Shown here one piece after another: positions 16,321-25,067 of a stretch of 64,000 nucleotides of DNA. The position numbers were made by a program, and so were the translations under genes. The stretch is from Acidimicrobiia bacterium (GTDB lineage: Bacteria > Actinomycetota > Acidimicrobiia > Acidimicrobiales > SKKL01). The notes under the pieces were generated by a model. It did not search any database. It was given only the letters and a program-made list of their open reading frames with translations, and was not told where the DNA came from. Position 1 is the stretch's first letter. Each line of letters opens with the position of its first letter. The stretch is taken from NCBI GenBank assembly GCA_041676705.1, contig JBAYRL010000005.1:62001-126000 (forward strand), given 5' to 3'.

Positions 16321-17316
16321 TTAGAAATGCCGATCTGAGAAAATATCAGCGTTCATGTTGGTGAGTTTAGGTGCTGGAAGATCGACTGGTATGAAGGCCT
16401 TGTCCTCCGGATGACAATATAAGTACTCACGGGCGTTATAGACCGTGTTGTAGTTGAAGAATCGCTCAAGTTTGGTGGATCCAGCCAGGATATGGTCTAT
16501 TTCGCCTTCGACGATGCCTTGTAATTGATCATGAATGAGGTTCTCGTCGAAGCCCTCGATCATCGGTATGGGGTCTGACATCAGGAGGCCGTAACGGCGC
16601 GAGAGCGGGAAGGTAATTCCCCATGCGGTCTGGAACCCTACGCCCAACCAACGTTCCTGGTCTTTATGCGGTACTAGAGTTACGGGAGAATCACTAGTGA
16701 GGAGAGCTCTTCGCTTGAACTGCACAATCGACCATGGTCGTAAGAATATGAACGGAGTGATCTCCTGCGCGGCGTTCACCATAAACTCGAGTTGTTCCCT
16801 GTTTGAGAGTTCTATCGGTGGGCCACCCGGCTGGGTGGCTTCCTCCCAGATACGTTCTGCTTGCTCATCGGTCGGTTCAAACCCCAGCTGTTTCTCCACC
16901 CATTTGGACACGTTCTCCCGTCCGCCCATACCGACTTCAGCGCGCACAATCTGAGCGTGCAACTGGTCGATAGATCGTCTAGTCTCAGGGCCGCGAACCG
17001 ACTGTAGTGCAATAAAGAACGATAAAACGTGCCGATCTTCTTTAGGGATCGGAAGCTTACCATCAGTCAGACGTCTGATGATGCGGATGGACTGCCCTTC
17101 AAGTTCGCTCAGATTCTTCTCGAATCCGTCTGGCTCAAACACGTCGTATAAGGTATGAAAATGTGATTGAGCCGCTACGTTCCGGGTATTTGAGACGAAA
17201 GACTTGCGGCTCTGATCGAGTGGACGCACGTGGACCCTGTTCTGATCCGTTGCAAAGCCACGAAGATACCCCTGCGGAACATAGTGATGCAACGTCGACG
17301 TGTTGTTATTGGCCAT
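16321..17316 (-). CDS. DUF4238 domain protein
   Basis: About 331 residues from the ATG giving MANNNTSTLHHYVPQGYL; an upstream in-frame start adds ten hydrophobic residues. HHYVPQGYLRGFAT is the hallmark of DUF4238, a family of unknown function common in mobile and defence regions. LSFFIALQSVRGPETRRSIDQL and FLRPWSIVQFKRRALLTSDSPVTLV are also in the family pattern. It is flanked by a broken toxin-antitoxin locus and the BREX island. Function unknown. Confidence 0.8.
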   Translation of the reverse strand: MANNNTSTLHHYVPQGYLRGFATDQNRVHVRPLDQSRKSFVSNTRNVAAQSHFHTLYDVFEPDGFEKNLSELEGQSIRIIRRLTDGKLPIPKEDRHVLSFFIALQSVRGPETRRSIDQLHAQIVRAEVGMGGRENVSKWVEKQLGFEPTDEQAERIWEEATQPGGPPIELSNREQLEFMVNAAQEITPFIFLRPWSIVQFKRRALLTSDSPVTLVPHKDQERWLGVGFQTAWGITFPLSRRYGLLMSDPIPMIEGFDENLIHDQLQGIVEGEIDHILAGSTKLERFFNYNTVYNAREYLYCHPEDKAFIPVDLPAPKLTNMNADIFSDRHF

Positions 17317-18020
17317 ACTGTTTATTATCGCAATTAGTGCCACCACGGAGTCAGAGAAAGGTACGGCGTTCTTACTCCATCGAGACGATGGGACCCCGTG
17401 TCGATCTGGAACACTCCATCGTCAATCTTTAGAACAGGGCTGTAAAAAAGTTGTACCGAATACCTTCGTCTCACACGGCTAAAAGCTTTTGCCCAAGGCA
17501 ATAATCGCCTGCGCGACCACAAGGTCCCTGAGAATGTACGGGAGAACGGTGGTGACTAGCGGAAGAATCTGCTTTTCGTCCTTTCCATAGTAAACGTCTC
17601 TTCGTTGACAGACTGAAACGCATAGAGTGAAGCTACCGAATTACGGGGCAGATAGAACGGACAAGTAGCGCTGCTGCCTAGAACAGCATGGGTCGGGCTC
17701 GAACTATCCGTCATGCTTGTCCGCTACACGCGGCTCCGATAACCATACTTCGCTGGCCATCGAAATGGTGGCCTTGGCCTTGCAAGGCAAGTAGAATTAG
17801 CCCGCCGAGGCCCACAATCGCGTCAACCTATAAATGTACGTAAGAGTGATTTGAGTGCACTTTCGGTTTTTTACGGGGCACCCCATACCGAGCCTTATAC
17901 GTCGTCGTACATACCCGGTGCTTGCGTTTCAAGACAGGCGAGGGGTTAGCGCACACGTAGGGTGCCTTATACGGGTAAAGCAGGCATCCGGGGTGATCCT
18001 CGTGTACGCCCTAATAATTA
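17317..18020. other. 700-base stretch without a gene
   Basis: No frame here has a convincing start, ribosome site or recognisable protein. There are two structural points. An inverted repeat CGGACAAG (17657) / CTTGTCCG (17718) encloses about 53 bases. A perfect palindrome CTAATAATTATTAG (18011-18024) covers the stop codon of the TrlF-like gene and may act in transcript ending. The segment separates the DUF4238 gene from the end of the defence operon. Confidence 0.5.
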
Positions 18021-20642
18021 TTAGAACCCGTATAGATGATACCTCGCATTGAACGCCGCAGGCCCACCTTCAAGGATCGACTCAGCGAGAGCACGGATGA
18101 GCGCATCGTCAAGCGAACCGACGCCGCCATCCGTCGGCTTGCCGTTACGACCGCTGCTTTCCAATGCGATGATCAGTTCAGCATCGCCGAGCACAGGCAC
18201 GTTGGCATTGTGAGTGCTTGCGATGATCTGACGCTTACCCTTGAGCTCGCGGAGATGCTTGACAACGCCGTCGTAGACGAAGCGGTTGTCTAGGTCATCC
18301 TCCGGTTGGTCGATGACGAGTGGTGCTCGCGACGCTCCGAGGAGAAGCAACAACAGCGCAGTGGCCCGTTGCCCCTTCGAGAGGTCGTCCATTTTCTTGA
18401 ACTCGCGGGTCCCTGTTCCTGCCCCGATGTCGAGCTGAACCTCTACAGCGTTTCCGACCGAAAGCTCTTCGAGCTGGCGCAAGAGGGCCTCGCCGGCGTC
18501 GACCACTCCGCGAGCTTGTGCGCCCCGGACGGAGAACTTCTCCGCGAGCTCGGCCTGACCCTTGCGAGCAGCCTCAACGAACGCCCGTGTCGAGAAGCCA
18601 TCGCTGTCGATGGCAGCCATGATCTGCGTTCGCTGCCCGCTGATCGCGCTTTCGATGAGCGTCTTGATGTGTCGGCGGTCCCGAGCCGCGATCGGCTTCA
18701 CGATGACGACACCGCCTGTTGCCGCGTTCGCAGTTCGGATCGCATCGTGCAGGGCTTCCACCCGCTTGTTCTCGTGCTCGGTGAGTTCCTGGAGGAGGGT
18801 CTTGCGGGAAGCGACCAGTTCCTTGATGTTGGCATCGATGCTGGTCAGCCGCGGCTCCTTGGCCTTGAGGTCTTCAAGCGCCTTCGTTGTCGTCAGATAC
18901 TTGTCGGGCTCAAGGCCATCCTCGACGAGCTGGCGCAGGACCTGTGCGTGGTCTTCGCGCTGCTCACGGACAGCGTTCGTCCAACCAGTTTCGGCCGAGG
19001 CTATTGCGGTCTCCGCAGCCGTGATCGCCGCCTGCGCCTGTGTAGCGAGGGACTTCAGCGTGTCCACAAGCGTCGTCGTCGCAGTGCGAACGAGGCCGAG
19101 AGTGTCGGCTTGTGGCGACTCATCGAGCCCGTCGTAGGTCGCACCGAGCTTCGCCGCCAGCTGTGTGTCGGTCAGACCCGTCAGGGTCGATTTGGCATCC
19201 GCAACGCGGGATCGCCCTTCAGCGAACACCGCCTCGTCCTGGTTCAGCCGTGTGACCTCACTGAGCCGAGTGGGTACGTCAGTCTCCTTAAAGTGGCGAA
19301 CCTGCTCTTCCAAGCGCGGGATGTCGGTCAGCTCGTCTTCGAGCTCGACCTTGTCCTTCTCAGCGCGCGTGAGCTTGTCGCGGTTCTCCTTCAGCCTTGC
19401 CAGCGTCGCCTTGTGATCGGCCGTCAGGTCTCCATTGCCCTGAAATCGGTGGAGCATGCTGGCGACTTTCTCGCTGTCGCTCGCCAACTCCGCCAGCTCA
19501 TGCTGGCCGAAAACCTCAACGTCTCCGATCACGTCAGCCGACTGAAGGCTCGTGACAGTACCGCTGGCATCCTTAACGACCGGAGTGTTGTTGACAGAAC
19601 GTTCGACGGTGAACGTCTGAACCCTCGGCGAGGTGGCCTCGACAGTGAGTTTCACGACGGTGCCCGCGCGAAGCACACTGCTGACGATCGCCTCGTGGTC
19701 GGCCTTGGCTGAGGCTCCGATTGGCGTCAGACCCAGGACGTAGCGAAGGCTCTCGATGGCGGTGGACTTCCCCGTTCCTCGTCCACCGATCAGTGTGGTC
19801 AGATCCGGCGAGAGCGGGATCGTGACGCCGTCCAAGAAGCCGCCAACCCACGAAATCTCCTTCAGAAGAGGACGCGTCTCCTCCTTGGGATCATCGAGAG
19901 AGATCCGAGTCTCGGGGGTGCGGACCGCAATCTTGAGGCTCTCGACGGTCAACGTGCTCACCTTGAACCACGTTGAGCCACCCTCCGAATCCAAGGCGTC
20001 CGGGTGGGAGATGTCGTCGGCATGGATGACTGCGAGCGGGTGCTTTCGGTCGAACGGCTTACGACGTTCGAGAATGGCTTCCTGCTCCTGCGCAGCAGCC
20101 ACGCTTGGAGTGATCCCCAGAGCATGGAGCCTTGGATGGTTGATCAGTTTGGCGAGCGGATTGCCCTGGCGACCCGTCAGCATCCCACTGTTCGCCACGT
20201 TAGCGTGCGCCGGAATGACCAGAGCACCGCGATCCGACATCTTCTCCAGGATGTCCTCGAAAGGTTGCCCGACGGTGCCGTTGTTGCACCCTGGGGTGAC
20301 CCCGCACGCACCAACGGCCGCGTTCACATCGGCAGCAGTGGTTCCGGCCTCGAAGATGACGAGAACGTGAAACCCTTCAGCTGTGTTGGCCTCGAACCCA
20401 GGCAAAGCAACGACGCCTCGCGCTGTCGCGTCTTGAATGAGTCCACTCGCCGTGTCGATGGTCCAGTGATCGGTGATTGCGATGAGCTCGACGCCAAGCT
20501 CGCCGCACTTGTCGAGAAGCGCCTTGTTGTAGTCCGCCTCCGAGTCAAACCTCGTTGAGGGCGAGTTGCGTCCTTGGTACGCATACGGGTTGACCTGCAG
20601 AGCGGCTCTCACCCAATGAGCGCCGGCCATCAGATCACCCAC
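18021..20642 (-). CDS. TrlF-like protein: PHP-like domain plus ABC/SMC-type ATPase
   Basis: 873 residues from GTG 20642 (ATG at 20630 also possible). The first 250 residues resemble a PHP phosphoesterase domain (LGVELIAITDHW, then VALPGFEANTAEGFHVLVIF and VIPAHANV), but the usual N-terminal HxH metal motif is not evident. Then comes an SMC/RecN-like ATPase: Walker A GGRGTGKST near 287, a coiled-coil-rich middle (about 400-640), signature LSKGQRATALLLLLL, Walker B APLVIDQPEDDLDNRF and H-loop QIIASTHNANV. Such proteins occur in defence islands. It lies 37 bases behind brxL on the same strand and probably belongs to the same transcript. Confidence 0.8.
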   Translation of the reverse strand: MGDLMAGAHWVRAALQVNPYAYQGRNSPSTRFDSEADYNKALLDKCGELGVELIAITDHWTIDTASGLIQDATARGVVALPGFEANTAEGFHVLVIFEAGTTAADVNAAVGACGVTPGCNNGTVGQPFEDILEKMSDRGALVIPAHANVANSGMLTGRQGNPLAKLINHPRLHALGITPSVAAAQEQEAILERRKPFDRKHPLAVIHADDISHPDALDSEGGSTWFKVSTLTVESLKIAVRTPETRISLDDPKEETRPLLKEISWVGGFLDGVTIPLSPDLTTLIGGRGTGKSTAIESLRYVLGLTPIGASAKADHEAIVSSVLRAGTVVKLTVEATSPRVQTFTVERSVNNTPVVKDASGTVTSLQSADVIGDVEVFGQHELAELASDSEKVASMLHRFQGNGDLTADHKATLARLKENRDKLTRAEKDKVELEDELTDIPRLEEQVRHFKETDVPTRLSEVTRLNQDEAVFAEGRSRVADAKSTLTGLTDTQLAAKLGATYDGLDESPQADTLGLVRTATTTLVDTLKSLATQAQAAITAAETAIASAETGWTNAVREQREDHAQVLRQLVEDGLEPDKYLTTTKALEDLKAKEPRLTSIDANIKELVASRKTLLQELTEHENKRVEALHDAIRTANAATGGVVIVKPIAARDRRHIKTLIESAISGQRTQIMAAIDSDGFSTRAFVEAARKGQAELAEKFSVRGAQARGVVDAGEALLRQLEELSVGNAVEVQLDIGAGTGTREFKKMDDLSKGQRATALLLLLLGASRAPLVIDQPEDDLDNRFVYDGVVKHLRELKGKRQIIASTHNANVPVLGDAELIIALESSGRNGKPTDGGVGSLDDALIRALAESILEGGPAAFNARYHLYGF

Positions 20643-20679
20643 TCGTTCGGCCGCATGGAAACTCCGACTGTCTGCTTAT

Positions 20680-22737
20680 TCATTCGTCGAGTGCTTTCAC
20701 GAGGGCGTCCTGCGCGTCACTGTAGAAAATGAACGAGACTTTCGTAGCGACCTCGTCGCTGACGTCGAGGAGTTGGCGGCGGGCTGATACCGGGAGCAAG
20801 AGGGCCGTCGCTCCCTTCTCCATCGCGTGCTCGGCGAGCTGCGCTGCGTTGAGGATCGTCTCGACGCCACCGCCGAGCGACAGGTTGCCGACGGCGATCA
20901 GGCCACCACGGATAGACCGCTGGAGCATCGCCGAGGCCAGGGCGAGGAGGATGGGCAGGCCGAGGCCGGCGCCGGTCTTGGCCGCGTCGAGCGCGCGTAT
21001 CTGAGCGGTGAGGTTGTGCTCGCGCGGGTCGCGGTCGCCCACGAGTTGTCTCGCCTGGGCAATGAGGTTCTGCTCTGCGACCTTGAAGCTTTCCCGGAGC
21101 GCGGCGGGTGCGGCCTGGTTGAGTAGACCGCGTGCGCCAGAGCCGGGCGTGTCCGCCGCCTCGATTCGGTAGAGTCCCGGGCCGACGTCGCCGCCGCCCT
21201 CGGAGATCGCCCACACCTGGCCGGGAGGCAGCGGATCAAGGCCGATCGAGTCGGGGCTCGCGAGTTCGGGAGTCGAGACGAACTGCTCGACTCCCTCGCC
21301 GAGGCGGTAGCCGAACTGGGTGTTACGGAACTCTGCTGCGCCGATGCGGCGCTGTTGTTCCTTGACGCGACGGCGGCACTCCAGGGCGATGCGCACCGCC
21401 CATTCGAGGTCCTCGTCGGAGATCGTGGCTTCGGCGTCGGGATACAAGAGCTTGAGCAAGCCATCAACCGTCTTGTTGACGGCCGACAGGTCTCTGCCCG
21501 ACAGTGCATCGGAGTAGTTGACCCGCCCCTGGATCGAGGTGAGGCGCGATTGGTCACGAAGGCGCGACCAGCACTCGGAGAGGAAGTCGCTCACGAGCCC
21601 GAAGTGTTGGGTGAAGTAGGTCGGGTTGAGCTTTGGAACGTCCCAGCCGGGCAGGTATGCGTGGATGCGGTCCATGAAGGCCGTATCGTCGCGCATCTCC
21701 GGTGGCAGCGGAGAGAGCAGGTGGCCGATCCGCTGCTGGTGGGCGACATCCACGTCGAAGTTCCCGACCAACATGATCGAACCGTCAGCACGGATGGACT
21801 CACGGCCGCGGGAGAACTCGCCAGACTCCATGTAGCCCTTCATGATGTTGACGCCATCCTTCTGATCGAAGGAGACGCCGGAGACTTCGTCGAAACACAC
21901 AACGTCGTATTGCGCGACAAGGCCGCGCTGTCCAGTGGCGTTGTTGACGAACATCCGGGCTACGGTGGCCTTGCCGCCGGAGATCAAGTGCGCGTAGGGA
22001 GAGACCTGCTGGAACAGGTGGGACTTGCCGGTGCCACGAGGCCCCAGTTCGACCATGTTGAAGTTCCGCTGCACGAACGGGACCATGCGCAGCAACAGCA
22101 CGTCTTGTTCGCGCTCGGTGAGTTGCGCAGGTTCGAAACCCACTGACCGCAGCAGGAGGTGCTTCCACTGCGCCGTAGTGAACCGTGAGCGACCTTCGGC
22201 TAGACGCGATAGTGAATCGCGGGTCGAGAGTTGGATAGGGCGGAGCGACCCGATAGCGAAGGGCTTGCCGTTGTTCTCATCAGCGATCGCGGCGTCGTAG
22301 AACAGATCAACCTCGGCATAGAAGCCACCGGTCAGCATGCGCTCGTTGTCACGGACAACGTCATCGTCGATACGCACGTCTCGGAGCCCAAGGCTCGGCA
22401 GCTCGGCAACGTAGGCGTTCGACTTCGCATCGAGTCGGGCCTTCACGAGATCAATGAGCTTGACAGTCATGCGCTCACGCGCGCGCGACTTGAAGAGCTC
22501 CTCTTCGCCTGCCCGTACAGTGCGGTCAGCGAGCAGTCGTCGTACGACCTGGAGCCCTTCTTCGATCTCCTCCGGGTCGGTCGTGGCGCAGTAGCGTCCG
22601 ATCAGGAACTCTCCGACATAGGTCGGGACGGGATACGCGCCCTTGAACTGCTGGGCAAGGTCCTTGCGAACGACGTACCCCTCGAAGGCGGATGCTGCGA
22701 TCGTGTCAATCTCGTCGAGCGCGATTACCTCGGTCAT
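20680..22737 (-). CDS. brxL: BrxL, AAA+ protein with Lon-like C-terminus (BREX type 1)
   Basis: 685 residues. The N-terminal region is followed by an AAA+ module with Walker A LGPRGTGKSH (231-240) and Walker B DVVCFDEVSGV. A C-terminal Lon-like fold (about 585-685) contains KTGAGLGLPILLALASAML and LSLGGGVETILNAAQLAEHA. At the positions where Lon has its catalytic Ser (in a PSAG-type motif) and Lys (in GGxKEK) I see Gly/Ala and no lysine, so peptidase activity is unlikely. BrxL is required for phage exclusion in type 1 systems. TAGGAGG precedes the ATG, which overlaps the pglZ stop. Confidence 0.92.
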   Translation of the reverse strand: MTEVIALDEIDTIAASAFEGYVVRKDLAQQFKGAYPVPTYVGEFLIGRYCATTDPEEIEEGLQVVRRLLADRTVRAGEEELFKSRARERMTVKLIDLVKARLDAKSNAYVAELPSLGLRDVRIDDDVVRDNERMLTGGFYAEVDLFYDAAIADENNGKPFAIGSLRPIQLSTRDSLSRLAEGRSRFTTAQWKHLLLRSVGFEPAQLTEREQDVLLLRMVPFVQRNFNMVELGPRGTGKSHLFQQVSPYAHLISGGKATVARMFVNNATGQRGLVAQYDVVCFDEVSGVSFDQKDGVNIMKGYMESGEFSRGRESIRADGSIMLVGNFDVDVAHQQRIGHLLSPLPPEMRDDTAFMDRIHAYLPGWDVPKLNPTYFTQHFGLVSDFLSECWSRLRDQSRLTSIQGRVNYSDALSGRDLSAVNKTVDGLLKLLYPDAEATISDEDLEWAVRIALECRRRVKEQQRRIGAAEFRNTQFGYRLGEGVEQFVSTPELASPDSIGLDPLPPGQVWAISEGGGDVGPGLYRIEAADTPGSGARGLLNQAAPAALRESFKVAEQNLIAQARQLVGDRDPREHNLTAQIRALDAAKTGAGLGLPILLALASAMLQRSIRGGLIAVGNLSLGGGVETILNAAQLAEHAMEKGATALLLPVSARRQLLDVSDEVATKVSFIFYSDAQDALVKALDE

Positions 22738-25067
22738 TCGACGCCTCCTACCGTGGTTTGTGCTTGTGCTAGAACTCCACCACTCGGGTCAAGAAGGACG
22801 ACCCAGGCGCTCGCCCCAGCAGGAGCCTGTTCCTCATCGACGAGCACCTTGACCTCGCCCGGCTCGGTGGGCGCCTTCGGGCCGCCGACGGCGCTCGATG
22901 CGTCGGCGGGGTGAAGCCGAACTTCGGCGGCCACTTCGGCTTCGGCAGGGCCGTAGTCGATGCGGCAGCGCTGTCCTGTCCATCGAACAGCCGCAATCTG
23001 GACGGGCGCAGCGGCCGAATCGCCGCGAGTCACGGTGACGACGGGAATCACGCATTCCTGGAGACTCAATCCGCCGTGCTCGTACAGGCAGCCCGCTTCA
23101 AATGCGGCAGCTCCGGGTGCGCTGACCATGTCGACAGATGAGTCCCAAGTCCAGGGCAGGATCGGGAAATCCGGGCGCGCCGCGGCGGCTTTCAACCGCG
23201 CCACACGCGGTTTGCGGGCAGCATCACCTTCCGTCACCTGTATCGGGAGGGTGACCTTCTGCGCTGCTCGGCCGGGCAAGAGGAACCCGTGATCGGTGAC
23301 CACGACAACCTTCCGCCACCCTGCGTCAAGCAGCGTACGAACGCGCTCGGCGACGAGGTCGAGGTGGTGGTCGATGAGGTCCGCCATCTGATGCCCGTGC
23401 GAGTGACCCAGCGAGTCGATCATGTTCGTCTGCGTCCACGCCGTTCCGGCCGGGTCGCCGACCTGAGCGGTGTCCCAGTCGAGGAACTGCACCTCCGCCC
23501 CAGTGAGGGCCGAGCGCAGCACTGCGCCTTTCACAGCTCGCCCCTGATCGTCGGACGCGTCGAAGGCAGCGCCGCCACCCATGCTGATCGTGATTGGTGC
23601 GACTGCCGGCTGGCCGGTTGGCGTGACGCTGGGGAAAGCCGCCTGGCGCGGCTCCACAACTACGGCGAGACCCGACAGTCGGCGAGCAACTCGAGTAGCC
23701 AGGTCATAGCGCAAGGCGTCCACGTAGACCACGCATGTTCCGGCGGCTACGTCGAGGCCCGTCTGGCCGCGGTAGGTGCCAACTGCGGCCTTCTGGAATG
23801 CTCGTGCCGACTGATCGACCCACGGGTCGTAGATCGCGCCGAGAGCGTGGGTGACAGCGGCCCTGTCTTGTGCGGTGTTGGCCGTCGCGATCGTCCGCAG
23901 TGCGAGGTCGTCAATCACGTGGCCCTCGTGGCTGTACCAGGCAACTTGACTCTGGAGATCTGTTGCTGTCGGAGCGGTCGCTACACGGTTTGCCAGTTCC
24001 GCGAGGTGACCGGCGGCCCTCGCAAGAGGTGCCTGACCGAGAGCAGCCCAGACGTTGTCTTCGCGCAGCGTGTGCGCGGCAGCGAGCTCTTCAACGCGAC
24101 CACGCGGGTCGGGATGAGTTCCCAATGCATCGAGCGCCGACCTGAGCGCGTCCTCCTGGTCGCGGTTCCACGAAGGCCACGAGTCAGGGTGTGGGTCGGT
24201 GTCTCCAAAGAGCGGCACCACAGAGGGCCGCGCCTGGTCGAGCAAGGCAGGAAGATTCGGATAGCGGCTTGGGTTCTCCGCAAACCGTTGCCAGACAGCT
24301 CCCCACTCGCCCGTTCGGCCGCCGAGCTTACTGGCTGCAGTGAGCGAGCCGTCCTTGTCGGGGCTGATGCCGTAAACGGACTTGCAGGAGGCGACAAGGG
24401 CCTGCCACTGCGCACCTTCGAGCGAAGCCCGTACCTCGTCCGGCTCGTTCATCCATTCGAGGAGGGTGCGAACCGTGTCATCGAGCACGAGGTGGTGCAG
24501 GCGAGACGAATCGAGGCGCCCCATACGTTTGAGATCGTCGATGTCCTCGAAGAGGAACTTGTCCAGCACCTGAGCGAGGGCCGCCTTCGTCGCACTGTCA
24601 CTCGCGATGTCGAGCCCCGCACCCTGCTTCGACGCAAGGAAAGAGTGCGGCGTCCAGGGCGTCTGACCGTGGGCAGAGGGCCACCAGTTCGAGCGGATCG
24701 CAACCTCGGCCAACGGCGCGAGCGAGTCATCGAGCGCCGCTGCCTCTACCACGGAGCCTCGACTGACACCCGGCAGGTATATCACCCACGGATTGCGCTC
24801 GCCTCGTTCGGCAAGATGAGCTGGCAGCTCCGCGGACTCGGGCGAGGCGAGAACGGCCCGAAGCCAAAGCGCTGGACCCCGTGCAGCCGCGGGGTCGTAC
24901 TCTCCGAGCACCAAGATGGGCACGGCCTCCTGGAGGATGCGAATCACCGGCTCCCAGGCGCGCTCAGGGTCGGCCCACAGAACAGCAGCTGGGGCCGAAC
25001 TCACCCTCGCGTTGAAGGCCGCAGCGTCACGGAGAGCTTTGGCGACGACGGCACGGACGAGCGTCAT
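22734..25067 (-). CDS. pglZ: PglZ, BREX alkaline-phosphatase-superfamily protein (type B-like)
   Basis: 777 residues. The N-terminal half (start MTLVRAVVAKALRDAAAFNA, then APAAVLWADPERAWEPVI) matches the type B group of BREX-1 PglZ proteins as I remember it. The phosphatase-superfamily core is in the second half, with VVYVDALRYDLATRVARRL near residue 445 (metal/nucleophile strand) and VVVVTDHGFLLPG near 590 (Asp-His metal ligands). PglZ is a core component present in BREX systems. Its start and stop both overlap neighbouring genes (ATGA), so it is tightly coupled to pglX and brxL. Confidence 0.92.
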   Translation of the reverse strand: MTLVRAVVAKALRDAAAFNARVSSAPAAVLWADPERAWEPVIRILQEAVPILVLGEYDPAAARGPALWLRAVLASPESAELPAHLAERGERNPWVIYLPGVSRGSVVEAAALDDSLAPLAEVAIRSNWWPSAHGQTPWTPHSFLASKQGAGLDIASDSATKAALAQVLDKFLFEDIDDLKRMGRLDSSRLHHLVLDDTVRTLLEWMNEPDEVRASLEGAQWQALVASCKSVYGISPDKDGSLTAASKLGGRTGEWGAVWQRFAENPSRYPNLPALLDQARPSVVPLFGDTDPHPDSWPSWNRDQEDALRSALDALGTHPDPRGRVEELAAAHTLREDNVWAALGQAPLARAAGHLAELANRVATAPTATDLQSQVAWYSHEGHVIDDLALRTIATANTAQDRAAVTHALGAIYDPWVDQSARAFQKAAVGTYRGQTGLDVAAGTCVVYVDALRYDLATRVARRLSGLAVVVEPRQAAFPSVTPTGQPAVAPITISMGGGAAFDASDDQGRAVKGAVLRSALTGAEVQFLDWDTAQVGDPAGTAWTQTNMIDSLGHSHGHQMADLIDHHLDLVAERVRTLLDAGWRKVVVVTDHGFLLPGRAAQKVTLPIQVTEGDAARKPRVARLKAAAARPDFPILPWTWDSSVDMVSAPGAAAFEAGCLYEHGGLSLQECVIPVVTVTRGDSAAAPVQIAAVRWTGQRCRIDYGPAEAEVAAEVRLHPADASSAVGGPKAPTEPGEVKVLVDEEQAPAGASAWVVLLDPSGGVLAQAQTTVGGVE

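Noticed and set aside
17655..17726. CGGACAAG/CTTGTCCG inverted repeat as insertion-sequence ends
   Set aside because: Arms are only 8 bp, the enclosed DNA is about 53 bases and no transposase remnant or target duplication is visible.
18306..19712. 468-codon open frame on the plus strand opposite the TrlF-like gene
   Set aside because: Antisense shadow of a gene with clear ATPase motifs; no recognisable domain or convincing ribosome site.
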